Of a stretch of 64,000 nucleotides of DNA, positions 10,900 to 21,984 are shown one piece after another (the stretch's first letter is position 1; the number at the start of each line of letters is the position of its first letter). A model generated the notes under the pieces. That model was not told the DNA's origin, ran no database searches, and worked only from the letters and a program-made list of their open reading frames with translations. Source of the DNA: Isoetes taiwanensis (Eukaryota > Streptophyta > Lycopodiopsida > Isoetales > Isoetaceae); the NCBI GenBank assembly GCA_021234155.1, contig JAJEKV010000185.1, forward strand, positions 494,001 to 558,000. The letters run 5' to 3'. The position numbers and the translations under genes are program-made.

Positions 10900-12900
10900 T
10901 TGGCATCCGTCCCCTAATTAGGATGTTCAAAAATCACTAACATACTTTACTTTTACTTAACTACAACACAAACAACTCAATGCGCCGCAACCCAACCCCC
11001 AAAATGTTATTTAGACAAAAAATCCTCGCCAACGTTAGTTCATTCATGTGCATCCGAGATCTCGGGAAAAATATCAAAAAAAAAAATGTAGAGTAGCTCA
11101 TGGGTTAATGTAATCGTCAGATCCACATTCGCGACTACTATCACCGCTGGCCCAGTGAGCGATTAATGGTGTACTAATTAATGTCCGGTACCTTCTTCAC
11201 CTTCACGCTGTTCTTCTACCCCCTCATGAAAGCAACCATAGGTGGTAAGGGAGGCATGCGTGATTGCATGTTGAGCATTGCATACCGGGCGCCCGGTATA
11301 ATATATCCATCATTTGATGGACGTAACCTACCGCCCATCATCCAATCCAACAAACATCTCAAATGCGCACGATGTCCACACCCTAAGGCATACCAACCAA
11401 CTTGGGTCGATTTTCCAAGACATACTTGACAATATCTAAAGTCTCCGCTTTTACATCATCCCACCGACCGTCATATAGGTATTCGGGAGGGAGGTATGAA
11501 ATACCCCGCCCTTGGAGACTCTAAGGGGATCAGAATCTAAAACTCTTGATATTGTGCGATATGGTCATTGTCTATTCTCAACACCGTATTTTCCCTACCC
11601 AAAGCCGCAAGTTGATTCTTTGTGTCTAGTAATTCTCGCAGCCCATCTTGTCATGAGCATTTGCACGATCTTTTTAAGCGCGACGCTTTCCTCCTCGACA
11701 AAGTGAGGTTTCACTTTTCATTCTCTAACCGAGCCTTCAAATCTACCTCATCCGCCATCGCACTCGCCGCTTCAACCGACGCTTACCTCTAAAAGTTTTA
11801 TGGCATCTTGAAGCAAATAAGTTATAGTCACGGCTCATCACCAAGAGCTTTTAATCCTCCGCAAGCTTCACCTCTTTGTCGCTACCACCGCCGCCTTTTG
11901 TTTCCACTTTCTAATCGCATAATTTACGACCTCCCTCTCACAATCTCATAGTACACTTGCTTGGCAAATGTCTTAATCAATTCGTGGTTTTTATCATTGT
12001 TCCTTTCACTTGCACCCACCTCTCCAAAGCTCTACCTCGGACTTCGTGGATCTTGCGCCATATGCCTTATACTTACCGCTTCCCGCTTGGCCCCGTCGCC
12101 AAACCGCTTACGCCTAAATTGGCCTCGAGATCGCCAAAATCGGCTCCATGCGGGCAATGTACCGGGCCCATGTCACATGCAACCCCATGCACCTCTCAAA
12201 TTGTGACACCTTTGTTTCTGGCCACTTCCCATTGCCCCCAACCTCAACAACTCTTTTCAAGACGCAACTCATTCATCCTAGCATGTTCCTCCGCTTCAGA
12301 ATCAAGCAGCCCTAACCTCCGACAATCGTAGGTAGGGAAGGGAATACAAACCGATCTCCTTCTCCCCGAGTTCTCAAAATGGACGGTGATCTCAAGTCGC
12401 CTCATGTCCCGCTTTTCACCAACATCTTCTCCTCGGCCCGAGACGAACTCGCTGGTTGTTCGTGACATTCTTTTGGCATGGCACTAGACAAGTTGTGCAA
12501 TAGTATTCCAAAGAAATAGGCTTTACGTTAACTCAAGTGGAAATAAACAACAACTCAATATGACTTACAAATTATAAAAATAAAAAGTGCAACAAAAAAT
12601 AAACATAGCAATGCCAAAGATATTTTATTAAAGTATTTTTCGCAATTGCTCAATCAATATTTTTTTGGTTGCGCATAAGAGAGCTTTTCATAAATGGCAC
12701 GCTAAGCGTGACTTGGTCCAAATTTTTGGTCAAGATCGTTCGCTACCGACCCAACTTGAGGAATCCAATCTGATTCCATTTGGGGTCTTGTGCAATGTGT
12801 TGGAGAGCAATTCCGGTGCTCGCATGGTGTTCAAGAGTCGGGTTCGATCAAACTTATGTGCCTTGTCTCAGATTGGGATTCTCGCACAAGGTTTCAAATA
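10900..12900. other. hAT interior, possible continuation of a minus-strand gene
   Basis: No domain recognised. On the minus strand, residues around 12244-12468 and a Lys/Arg/Glu-rich stretch (KLAED, KLLVMSRDYN, LKARLENEK in broken frames, about 11700-11870) look like charged, coiled-coil-prone protein. This may be the C-terminal part of the same decayed gene described at 12913-14200. Support is weak. Confidence 0.25.
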
Positions 12901-12912
12901 ATCGCACATGTT

Positions 12913-14200
12913 TCAAACCTCTGGTTTGTTCATTGGTACCCATGGTCTCCAAGAAAGAATGCTTTTGCGTGCAAAATCAGCAAGGTAATAAATAAAGTAG
13001 GCTGCCCCTAAGAGGTCAAAGTCTACCTTTGCATTCACCGCCTTCGCTCCATCTTTGTTTGGACCCCAATACAAATCATCGCATATGTAAGGATAGGCAA
13101 GCCTTTCATTCTCAATTGCCTTTTGGCAGCGGCATCCATGTTTTTGTATGCCCACCGCTTCCACTTCCACAGTTCGCTTATTAACCGCTCTTCTCCCCAC
13201 CACATATACCAATATAAATGTACTGGGGTCCGTGGGTAAAACTCTCTTTTCCCAAATTCAAAATGAAGCAAGACATTGCCGGGTGCAAGTCCATGTAAAT
13301 GGTGTTTTTATGAAGCTTAAGCAAGCCGCTTAAAAAATGACATAGTTAGATCATCCACTTTTTGAGCAACATATAACTCTTGCTTTTTTTTCGCTGCTCA
13401 AGCTTATGGACGCCGACCTCGACAAGAGGTTTATACCCTAGTCTCTTAAATGCATGCCCGGAAAAGTCATTATCTCCATGATTCACAAAAAGAGATGCAC
13501 AAGAACCCCCCATTCCAAAAGAGGGAAATATCAACCCCGTTTTACCAACCCTGTTGTAATGGCCAATGCAACAGATGATAGACCCATGTCTAACCCGCAT
13601 TTGTGATTCCCTCATGTTTTTCATCATGGCCTTTACTATCACATCAGGCCCGGCCGCATCTAACCGCACGCCATCATTCCTGAAATTTAACACAATAGGG
13701 TTCGCCTTTAAGAAAACTAGAACCCGTGATATTGCATTTGAATACCGCTCCATATGTTCCTCGAACCAATTCTCGGGTCTTGTTGATTATTTGAGAGTAA
13801 TCCACCATTGCAAACCATATAGTCTTGGCATCCGCCCCTTTTTCTTGCTTCCCACTCTTTATCGGGCCACCAGACGCTTGGCTCTAATAGTCTCGTGCCA
13901 ACACTTTCTTAACTAGGTGGGGGTTGATGGGTTTCTTTCTAAGCTTTCGATTGATCCAAGTCGTGTTCCATTCCACAGCCTTTATCTTTCAAAGACTCTC
14001 CTCAAGCGCGACTAGTTAGATTTGCTAACGCATGTATCATGTTTCCAGCTTGTACGGATACATTGCCATCTATCCAAGCATACCTTTCTAATCAATCTTT
14101 TTGTTCTAGGTCTATCATTCGAGGCCCAAAAGCTCTTTTCAAAGATCTCGCATGAGACCTCGAGTGGAAGTCTAGCCATCCTTCTTCCTCGTTGTGGTAA
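12913..14200 (-). pseudogene. Unidentified minus-strand coding remnant carried in the hAT element
   Basis: I do not recognise this protein. On the minus strand, 13753-13346 gives 135 open residues (ISRVLVFLKANPIVLNFRND, GPDVIVKAMMKNMRESQMR, ICCIGHYNRVGKTGLIFPSF). It is followed by overlapping broken frames with LNLGKREFYPRTPVHLYWYM and MWWGEERLISELWKW (13271-13035) and by YICDDLYWGPN (13212-12913). Upstream, about 14190-13760, in-frame runs such as DKEWEARKRGRMPRLYGL and QWWITLK continue it. It runs opposite to the hAT transposase. It may be a captured host gene fragment or an accessory hAT ORF. Confidence 0.35.
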
Positions 14201-14219
14201 TCAACTCTAACTCGTGATG

Positions 14220-15480
14220 GGGGTGGCAAAGACGTATTCGCCACAAAGCCAATTCATTAAAGCAGGTCTTAGGTTGGACCATGGTTGTTGGGGTCTTGAT
14301 CTTTTCCTTTGCATCTTAGTAGAGGGCCTCGGCCTCTACATTGATGTGGGGCTCGCTTCTACCCTAGGTCCTTCTCTAGGGCTCATGTGAGGCTCTCGCT
14401 ACTTGTAGTCTAAGCCCGCCTAACTCTTGTGGATTCATAGCAACTTTAGAAGAAACTCGTGTATAGATAGCGATATGCCAACCAGAAGTAAAGCAAAGAT
14501 CAACACCTAAGAGTCCGAGAAAAAAAAAAAAAGCCGACTTTTAGTGAATGTTAATAAGCCTTGAAATGGTTCATTAAGATTTTAGTAAACTACTAAGTTT
14601 CAAGCTTGATAGCTTTTAGGCACTCTACCGGGCCCAAGTTGAGGGTTATAGGCACTCTATAGTTTATCTACCGAGTTTGATGTTCCGTTATATGCAATGC
14701 ATTTTTCTCATTCTCTTTCCACAAGTTTAACTTATGATCTGATCCAAATATCGACTCCATTGGGAAACTCCCTCACAGAGGTTGGCAAAGACTCAACTCA
14801 ACATATTGCATAAGACCACCTTTATCGAAGTCACGAATATTTAATGAAATATACGCCACTCCCTATATTAGTGTTGGACTTTCGTCAACAACACCGGCCG
14901 TAGAAAAATAGGGTATATCTCATTAAATATTCTTCCTCGACCGACCTTCCATAAGAGTACAACACCCACCCTTTAGCACCACAGGACCAAGCCAACAACA
15001 AGCAGAGAGAGGGCTATACATCTAAATTGAAGGTTGACCTCTAGCAATCCTCAACATCAAGAATGACACCCACCATCTCCATGGCACAATTAAATGTGGC
15101 ACGCCAGCAAGGGTCATCGCCTGACCAAGGATCACTCCGACTTAACCTAGCTAAGGATCACTTTCTACCCTAACTACTACCGTTGTCGGCGAAAGGGTAG
15201 GCAACCAAATTTTTTTCTTATTTTTATTTCTATTTCATTATTTTTTTTTTCTTTATTTCTATTGCATTTTATTTTCTTTTTTTTTTTTTTTTTCTTAAAA
15301 AATCAGTCCTGATTCAACCATAGGTCGAGACGCCACCATCGCCACGCCCCCTCAATGGAGGGGGGGCAATGTGCAAGGGCCTCACTATGGAGGAACCCTA
15401 GACCTACAATTAAAAAACAACAAAACTACCTAGGTTTGGCTAAAAACTAAGGGAAAATGAAAAAAAAGGCAAAGGGGCAC
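14220..15480. other. hAT right interior, no gene seen
   Basis: Non-coding by appearance. It includes an A-run near 14521, T-rich low-complexity DNA at 15209-15300 and a GA-rich linker before the right subterminal array. Confidence 0.4.
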
Positions 15481-15539
15481 AAAGTTGTGGAGCGTATGCA
15501 GTGGTTTACCTTGTTCTCAGCGCAGAAATAACGTAAACG

Positions 15540-15905
15540 CCGAAAATATATAGAAAACTTCGCAGTAAGTTTAAAAACTTCCGCCGCCACGCTGAACCGC
15601 CGTAGTTTAAACGTAAAGAATGCTTACGTAACAAAAAAGTTTCGCCGTAGTTTAACCTTTATACCGCTTTACGCCAAAAGAGTTTCTCGCCGAAGTTTAA
15701 CATTAAGGCTTTCGCCACGCCGAAAAGTCGGCGAGGGGATTCGCTGCGAAGTTTAAAACTTAGGACTTCGACGCTACGCCGAAAGAAAGTTCGGTGAGCG
15801 AAAATCGGTTTTTCGCCACGCCAAACTTTTTTCCCGCCGGCGAGTATTAAATACAAAAAATACGATTTTTCCCAAAATACGTATTTTTGCTTTATACGCC
15901 CAAAA
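15540..15905. repeat. hAT right subterminal repeats
   Basis: Repeated CGCCGTAGTTTAAAC, TTTCGCCACGCC and GAAGTTTAA words echo those at the left end (5385-5610). Open frames on the minus strand here (15659-15979, 15774-16013) are repeat artefacts. Confidence 0.55.
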
Positions 15906-15936
15906 AATAGTTTCATACGTACGTAACCTATCCCCG

Positions 15937-15999
15937 CCACATAGATATGGTAGACTTTGATGCTCGAGGACGAAAGCATATAGTTCTAGTGGGAGAGAC
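15937..15999 (+). mobile_element. TRIM internal domain, right part of the split copy, with PPT
   Basis: Resumes the TRIM internal sequence interrupted at 5247: ATATGGTAGACTTTGATGCT, CGAGGACGAAAGCATATAG, then the polypurine tract GTGGGAGAGAC. It matches 4934-4987. Confidence 0.7.
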
Positions 16000-16151
16000 A
16001 GAATCGGGCCCATGGTAGACCGCCGGTATTATTCGACTTTTGAATGTGCCCGTGGGCATTCCCGAGACACCGCATAAATGGGTAGAAGCGACTACTCATA
16101 AATGTTCAAACATTTTGCCCGCTGGTTAAGGGCATGTCTAGGAACGTTACA
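16000..16151 (+). mobile_element. TRIM LTR, copy 2
   Basis: Begins at ATCGGGCCCATGGTAGACCG after the polypurine tract and ends GGAACGTTACA. It aligns end to end with the LTR at 4988-5145, about 85% by eye. Confidence 0.75.
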
Positions 16152-16157
16152 AACCGC

Positions 16158-16282
16158 TGACCGCCGAAAGATTCGAACCTTGAATGTGCCCGTGTCGCTC
16201 GAGAATTCCAAGATAAATGGGTAGAAGCGACTACTCATTTAACGTCTAGACAGTTTTGCCCAGTTGGTTAAGGGCATGGGGG
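16158..16282 (+). mobile_element. TRIM LTR, truncated copy 3, abutting copy 2
   Basis: Starts GACCGCCGAAAGATTCGAAC and runs to GGTTAAGGGCATG. It repeats the LTR without the first ~20 and last ~20 bases, and no internal domain separates it from copy 2. Confidence 0.65.
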
Positions 16283-16299
16283 GGAACTTAGATGTGGTT

Positions 16300-17880
16300 T
16301 TTTACCGAAGTGTTTTGGGTGTTTTTCTCAAAAAATGAGGTTAGGGCACAGGCCATGCAAATGACAATTTGGGTTTGCATTGGTAAGGGGAGTATTGTTG
16401 GTAACCCCTTTTAGCCCTGAATTCCAACAATGGCCTGATAGCCTAGCCCTGAAATAACCACGGCATGCTGAAGACGACAATGTGGTCTGATGGAAAAATC
16501 AATCATTACATAAAATTAAAGAGCTAACACATGCATGCACAGCCTGCTCTAAACAGTAAATTTCAGAGATTAAGTTTGCACAATACTTATGTTTGCTGCT
16601 CTCTTAGAATCACCTCTGTATTGAGGTCATTTTTCTTAAAGGGGCTTAAGGCTACATCAGCATGCAAAGGTATAGAAGATAATCCAATGATCCATTATGA
16701 TGTCTTCATGCATTTTAACAGAGGGTGTCAGAATGGAAGGAAAAGTGCAGATGAATTCGTCCAGCTTTTGCCATAGGTTATACATTCGTGAAGAAATGTG
16801 AACTACAAATTCTAATAAAAGTACAAACTTCATATCTGATGTCCAAGCCCTTAGAACAGACAATCCCAATAGCAAACTTGAAAAATTATATCCTACAATA
16901 TACCTGCTGTTGGAAATGACAAAATTATGTGTCATGTGATATTCTAATCTATGAGAAGCAGTGGCAGTAGATTAGAGTTGTTAAATGGTGTCATGTTATT
17001 CAAAGCTATGCAGTTGAATGGGGGAGACCTATGAGAAGCAGTGGCAGTAGGTCAAAGTCAAAGTCAAAGTCAAAGGTGGCGGGCACACCCTACCCGGATG
17101 TTGCTGGGCTCGCTAGAAACACACAGACACCCCCTGCCCGCCACTTAGGGTTTTGGGTTGACTGGTCAACGGTCAAAGTCAACGACAGCTGGAAGATAAG
17201 GACAGCAGGGCATCCTATTATTTAGGCAAGTTGAAAAACTTTCTATATGAAGGGCATGCACGATTTGACAAGTGGATATATCCAGGTTAATAAGAATATA
17301 AATAAATGAATGATGGATATGGAAATGTATGAGCTGAGTGCAGATACAGGTGCGTGTATGCAGCTTTAGGAGCAGGTGGGTTTGAAGGAGACAGAGTCTT
17401 GGCATACTTGGGTTCAAACCCCAAGCTCTGATTCTAACACCTGCGATAGTCAAAGCAACAAACTACATCATGGCATGTTTAACAATGCCCGAGCACATAC
17501 AACTTTTGCCCTTATAATCACCAGATGATCTCAGGAATCAAGAAGGCAGTTTTTAGGCAACACGAAATAACAAATCACAGATGTTATGCTGGCTTTGAAG
17601 TCCCCTTTTGGTGAAGAACCTGTATCTACAGGATTAACCAATGTGCATTCTGAAACAGAAGACCATAAACCAAAAGAAAATCTAGTGATGTTTACAAAAA
17701 AATCATTGATCTTGTAGCAGAGGAAATCATCATGGGTTGCATAGGCCAAACATCATGGTTGCAGTAAAATCCCAGTTTTGGTAATGATATTACAGTAAGC
17801 TTAGTGGAATTAAACCACTCATACATACCAAACATAGCCTATCATCAACAATCATTTGCAGCTAGAATTTTATGCTTATT
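16300..17880. repeat. Non-genic DNA with small direct repeats
   Basis: No gene seen. ATGAGAAGCAGTGGCAGTAG occurs at 16951-16970 and 17031-17050. It is followed at about 17051 by four tandem GTCAAA hexamers, and GGTCAAAGTCAA returns near 17171. Around 17360-17440 a tRNA box-B-like word GGGTTCAAACCCC is present without a convincing box A at the right distance. Confidence 0.55.
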
Positions 17881-17889
17881 TAAACAATG

Positions 17890-18085
17890 AACACCTGCTT
17901 ATCTGCCTCCAAACACCTGCTTATCTGCCTTCGAACACCTTTAATGCAAGATCTAAACATCACATGCATTCAAGAACAGTATCAAGAATGGATTTCCTTT
18001 GCGCAAACACCTTTATTGCAAGATCTAAACATCACATGCATTCAAGAACAGTGCCAAGAATGCATTTCCTTTGCGCATGTCAAAT
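17890..18085. repeat. Tandem repeats: 24 bp and 72 bp units
   Basis: AACACCTGCTTATCTGCCT is repeated twice (about 17890-17930). It is followed by two copies of a 72 bp unit beginning GCAAGATCTAAACATCACAT (17946 and 18018). Confidence 0.85.
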
Positions 18086-18389
18086 AGCTTCGTTATCTGA
18101 AATTTCAAAATAAACATGTATATACGTTTGTTTTTGCAAAATCTGAAATTTCAAATATTGCATTAGAAAATGCCAGAAAGAATTTTGCTTGAAACAACAA
18201 CACATACATCAGTAGCTTGCATATACAATAATTACAGCTATCAAGCTATTTTCATTCAAGCATAGCATTAATTAAAGAAATAAAAGTAGCATGGCATGAC
18301 TTGTAAAACATGACCTGGTATTGTAGAAGAAGAAAAAGCAGAGAAAACGCTGCAAAAAACATTCAAAGTTACAGGTTAGGAACGGTTCT

Positions 18390-20440
18390 CTAATTCTTAG
18401 AAGTTACTAGCTTCTTTTTCTCAAATGGGATTCTAAATTGGACAATGAGAAAATGAATAATTTATGTATTGCCACGGTCTAAGCCTAACCTAATGGAATA
18501 AGGAATGCTTTCTGGCTTTATTCAACTCCATTGAGACATATATCTCTACTCTGTATTCTATATCTAGGCCCCCAAGATCTTTTATTCAACTAGACCTTTC
18601 CAAAGAAATTTCTTTGGCCATCTCGTACATCAATGCTTTTGGCAAGAAATTTTCTTTATCCTTAAGATGGTCTAGTTTTCCATCACAGGATCAAAAATGC
18701 TTTCGGAGGCACTTTTGGTATGCTGAATATGAAGAACTTATCAGAGAAAGAAACTCATATATTTGGTGAACAAGTAAATTAGAAGTCACAGCAGATAAAA
18801 GGTTAATAATGGCAGTAACAATATAGTGACAACATGTAAGCAGATTATCGGACCTAGTTGTGAACCTAGTGCTACTACATCAATTCATTCCATCCAGAAG
18901 GTGAACACTTTGCTTAGGCCAATGCTAATGGTAGCTTCAAAGGAGTTCACACAAAAGGAATGGCGAGGGAGAGAATACAAGTTGCCTCTAACTAGCAACT
19001 TTGGAGTACAGTTCTCAAACAGTTCTAAGCCATAAGCTATCCTTTGGATGGAGCCATTAAAATGTATGTTAAGGGTAAAAATCTAGTTAAGGAGGTAGAT
19101 ACAATTGCTTCTTTATATACAGTTAAGAAAAGCTTAGTTCTACATTGAATATGATTATTCAAGATGTTGAAAACCAACAAAAAGGCTGATGTTCTTATTC
19201 TTTAATCGATTATCCAATATCTAATAGTAGTAAGAGTGGTCGTCTAACTGAGAAAGCTCGAGGAAATTTTTATCATAAGCAACATACAAAGGCTAGTCCA
19301 AAGGCGGCTACACATAATGCCAAAGACTTAGCTCCAAATGCAGCTGCGTCCAATGCCCAAGACGCATATACTCAAGTACAACAGCAAGGGGCTTCCTCTC
19401 ATTATGAGAAAAAACTACCCTCTCTTCTTCTGCCAATTGTTATTAATAATTCTCCAGCTATTAACAATTCAAAATCTACAAAAGACATCACAAATCCTTT
19501 AGGTACAATGTAATGTGGCTGATAATGGAAAATAATCGTGAAAAGACAACTAGTTCAAAGTATTGGCTAACTTAAACCTAGAACAAAATTATGATTTTGT
19601 GTTAAAGAGCAATAATTTCCATGTTAGTTCTTGCCCTCAAAAAGATCCATCTGTTGATATCCTAGTCACTAATAGCTCATGATCTTATTGACTTGAGCAC
19701 AGATGTTCAATCTCCCAAATGGACCTATCTTTACAGATCAAATAGTTGCATTACAAGATGGACTGCTTCAGGACATTGAGGTTTAGGGACATAAGGCACA
19801 TAATAATTTTGAGATGGGTTAGTCAGTCAACAAAGCAAAATGAACAAGAAGAAAAGGAAGAGAATATTGATTAGGTGTTGACACTCCAGAGAGATAAGTT
19901 GTTTTTGTGAAAACATAATGGTGAGACCACATTGCTAGCAGAAAGGAATACCTTTTCAATTCAATTCCTATTGATGATTCTACAAGGCACGACGTATCTT
20001 TTGAAATATTATAAATCTAATGTGGAAGTCTCTCCATGTATAAGTTTCCTAAGAATAATATGTCTAAATTTATTCCTAGAAGGGCTTCAGATGATAGTGA
20101 TGATGAAGCAATTCTAGAAAGAGATAAGGAAAATTGGGGTGATGATAATTTTCTCTCTGCTCTTTTGCTCCATCTAAAAGAAAGGCCAAAAAGTTAAGCA
20201 ACGATGTTCGTACTAACTTGCCTCTGAATGTTAACAACATTCATGCACGTAATACGAGGAGTAGGAAGAAAAAAATAGCAAAATAGAAGGGTATTTCCCC
20301 TTAACCTTCTCATTTCTCTCTCTAAAATTAAGGCTCTAAGTGATTTCCTCGTGATTATCAAATTTAATAAAAGTGAGATTAGACTTGACAAACTATGGGC
20401 CTTGTTGGAAATTCAAGAACAATCAATTTCTTTCTCAACT
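18390..20440 (+). pseudogene. LINE ORF1-like region, tandem copy A
   Basis: This segment matches copy B (20441 onward) along its full length, offset by about 2.05 kb. Pieces of protein similar to copy B can be read between stops: SIQFNSIETYIS-like sequence, then CSYSLIDYPISNS, then PKAATHNAKDLAPNAAASN. It ends with an acidic/basic tail (RASDDSDDEAILERDKENW, about 20080-20140). It has more stops than copy B, so it is the more decayed of the two. See copy B for the family argument. Confidence 0.5.
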
Positions 20441-21981
20441 ATGGTCCTCTAATTTTTGAAAATTACTAGCTGTCTTTTTTCAAATGGGATTCTAAATTGG
20501 ACAATGGAAAAATGAATAATTTATGCATTGCCGTGGTTTAAGCCCAACCTAATGGAATGCTTTTGGGCTTTATTCAACTCCATTGGAACATATATCTCCA
20601 CTAAGTATTCTCCATCTAGGCCTTCAAGATCTTTTATTCAACTAGACCTTTCTAAAAAAAATCATTTGGCCATTCCGTACATTGATGCTTTTGGCAAGGA
20701 ATCTTCTTTATCCTTAAGATGGTCTGGTTTTTTATCACAATGTCAAAAACGCTTTCAAAGGCACTTTTGGTATGCTAAATATTTGGAGAACTTATCAGAG
20801 AAAGAAACTCATGTATTTGCTGAACAAGTAAACAGAAAGTTACAGCAGATAAATATTAACTCTAAGGTTAATAATGACAATAACAATGGCAATACATTGA
20901 CAAGATGTGAGCAGATTATTATTGGAGCTCGTTGTGAGCCTAATGCACTATATCAATTCATTCCCTCTAGAAAGTAAACACTTTGCTTAGGCTATGATTA
21001 ATGGCAGCTTCAAAGAAATTCACAAAAAAGGAATGGTGAGAGAAAGAGAGAAAGAAGACGGTTTGCCTCTAACTAGCGACTTTGAAATGCAATTCTCAAA
21101 TAGTTCTAAGCCATAAGTTATTCTTTGGGTAGAGGTATTAAAATGTTTATTAAGGAAAAAAATTTAGTTAAGGAGGTGGACACAACTGTGTCTTTAGGTA
21201 CAACTACAAAATGCTTAGTTCTACTTTGAATAAAATTATTCAAGATGCCAAAAATCAACAAAAAGACCAGTGTTCTTATTCTCTAATTGATTATCCAACA
21301 TCTAATAGCAATAAGAGTGGCTCATTAACTGAAAAAACTCGGGAAACTTTTGTCATAAGCAACATATATAAGGCTACTCCAAAGGCAGCTCCACATAATG
21401 CCAAAGACTCAGCTCCAAATGCAACAACATCCAATACCAAAGATTCATATACTCAAGTACAACAGCAAGGGGCTTCCTCTCATTGTAAGAAGAAACTATA
21501 CTCTCTTCTTTAGTCAGCTATTATTCATAGCTCTCCAGCTATTAACAGCTCAAAAGCTGCAAAAGACATCACAAATCCTTTAGATAACAATGTGGCTAAT
21601 AATGATCATGAAAGTAAGCATGATTGAATGTTCTAACCAGTTAAAAGTATTAGCTAACTTAAACATAAACCCAGAACAAAATTATGATGTAGTGCTAAAG
21701 AGCAATAATGCCATATTATTTTGTGCCCACAGAAAGCTCCATCGGTTAATATCCCAGCCACTAATCTGTATGTTCGCTCTACCTTTATGACATCTCTTAT
21801 TGACTGAGCATAGATGTTCGGTCTTCCAAATGGTTTTCACCTACTATTTCTCCTGTCTTTGCAGATCAGCTGCATTACAAGATATACTGCTTCTGGACAT
21901 TGTGATTTAGAAACATACGATACAAATAGTTTTGAGATGTGTTATAGTCAGCCAACAAGGCAAAATGAATAGGACAAGGAT
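20441..21981 (+). pseudogene. LINE ORF1-like (DUF4283 / CCHC_4-type) region, tandem copy B, 5' part
   Basis: The 149-residue open stretch at 20528-20977 has MPWFKPNLM, NSIGTYIST, the conserved LDLSKK, IPYIDAFGKE and SLRWSGFLSQCQKRF. Its spacing matches the second half of the plant LINE ORF1 fold (PW.P...; IG..I..D; V.VDLSK; YE.LP..C..C). That part normally leads into a CCHC knuckle, here reduced to SQCQKRFQRH. It is followed by a low-complexity Asn/Ser/Thr region (21211-21513). The copy is cut at 21981 by a TIR element and resumes at 24649. Confidence 0.5.
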
Positions 21982-21984
21982 TAA

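Larger units (their letters stand above)
5248..15936. mobile_element. Large hAT DNA transposon (10.7 kb), degenerate
   Basis: The left end is CAGGGATAGGTT and the right end AACCTATCCCCG, an inverted match at 11 of 12 bases and of classic hAT form (CAGGG start). It sits within the short internal domain of a TRIM unit whose uninterrupted sister at 4839-4987 shows the empty site. Flanks TGACATAAT (left) and CACATAGAT (right) are compatible with an eroded 8 bp duplication of GACATAGA. Inside are subterminal repeats at both ends, a broken hAT transposase on the plus strand, a nested hairpin MITE, several direct repeats and an unidentified minus-strand open region. The length is well above a typical hAT, so secondary insertions or captured DNA are likely. 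Confidence 0.75.

Noticed and set aside
15659-16013. Minus-strand frames of 106 and 79 aa
   Set aside because: They lie over the hAT subterminal repeats, so the coding appearance is due to repeated words.
17360-17450. tRNA gene or SINE suggested by GGGTTCAAACCCC
   Set aside because: No acceptor-stem pairing and no box A at the correct distance; kept only as a remark.
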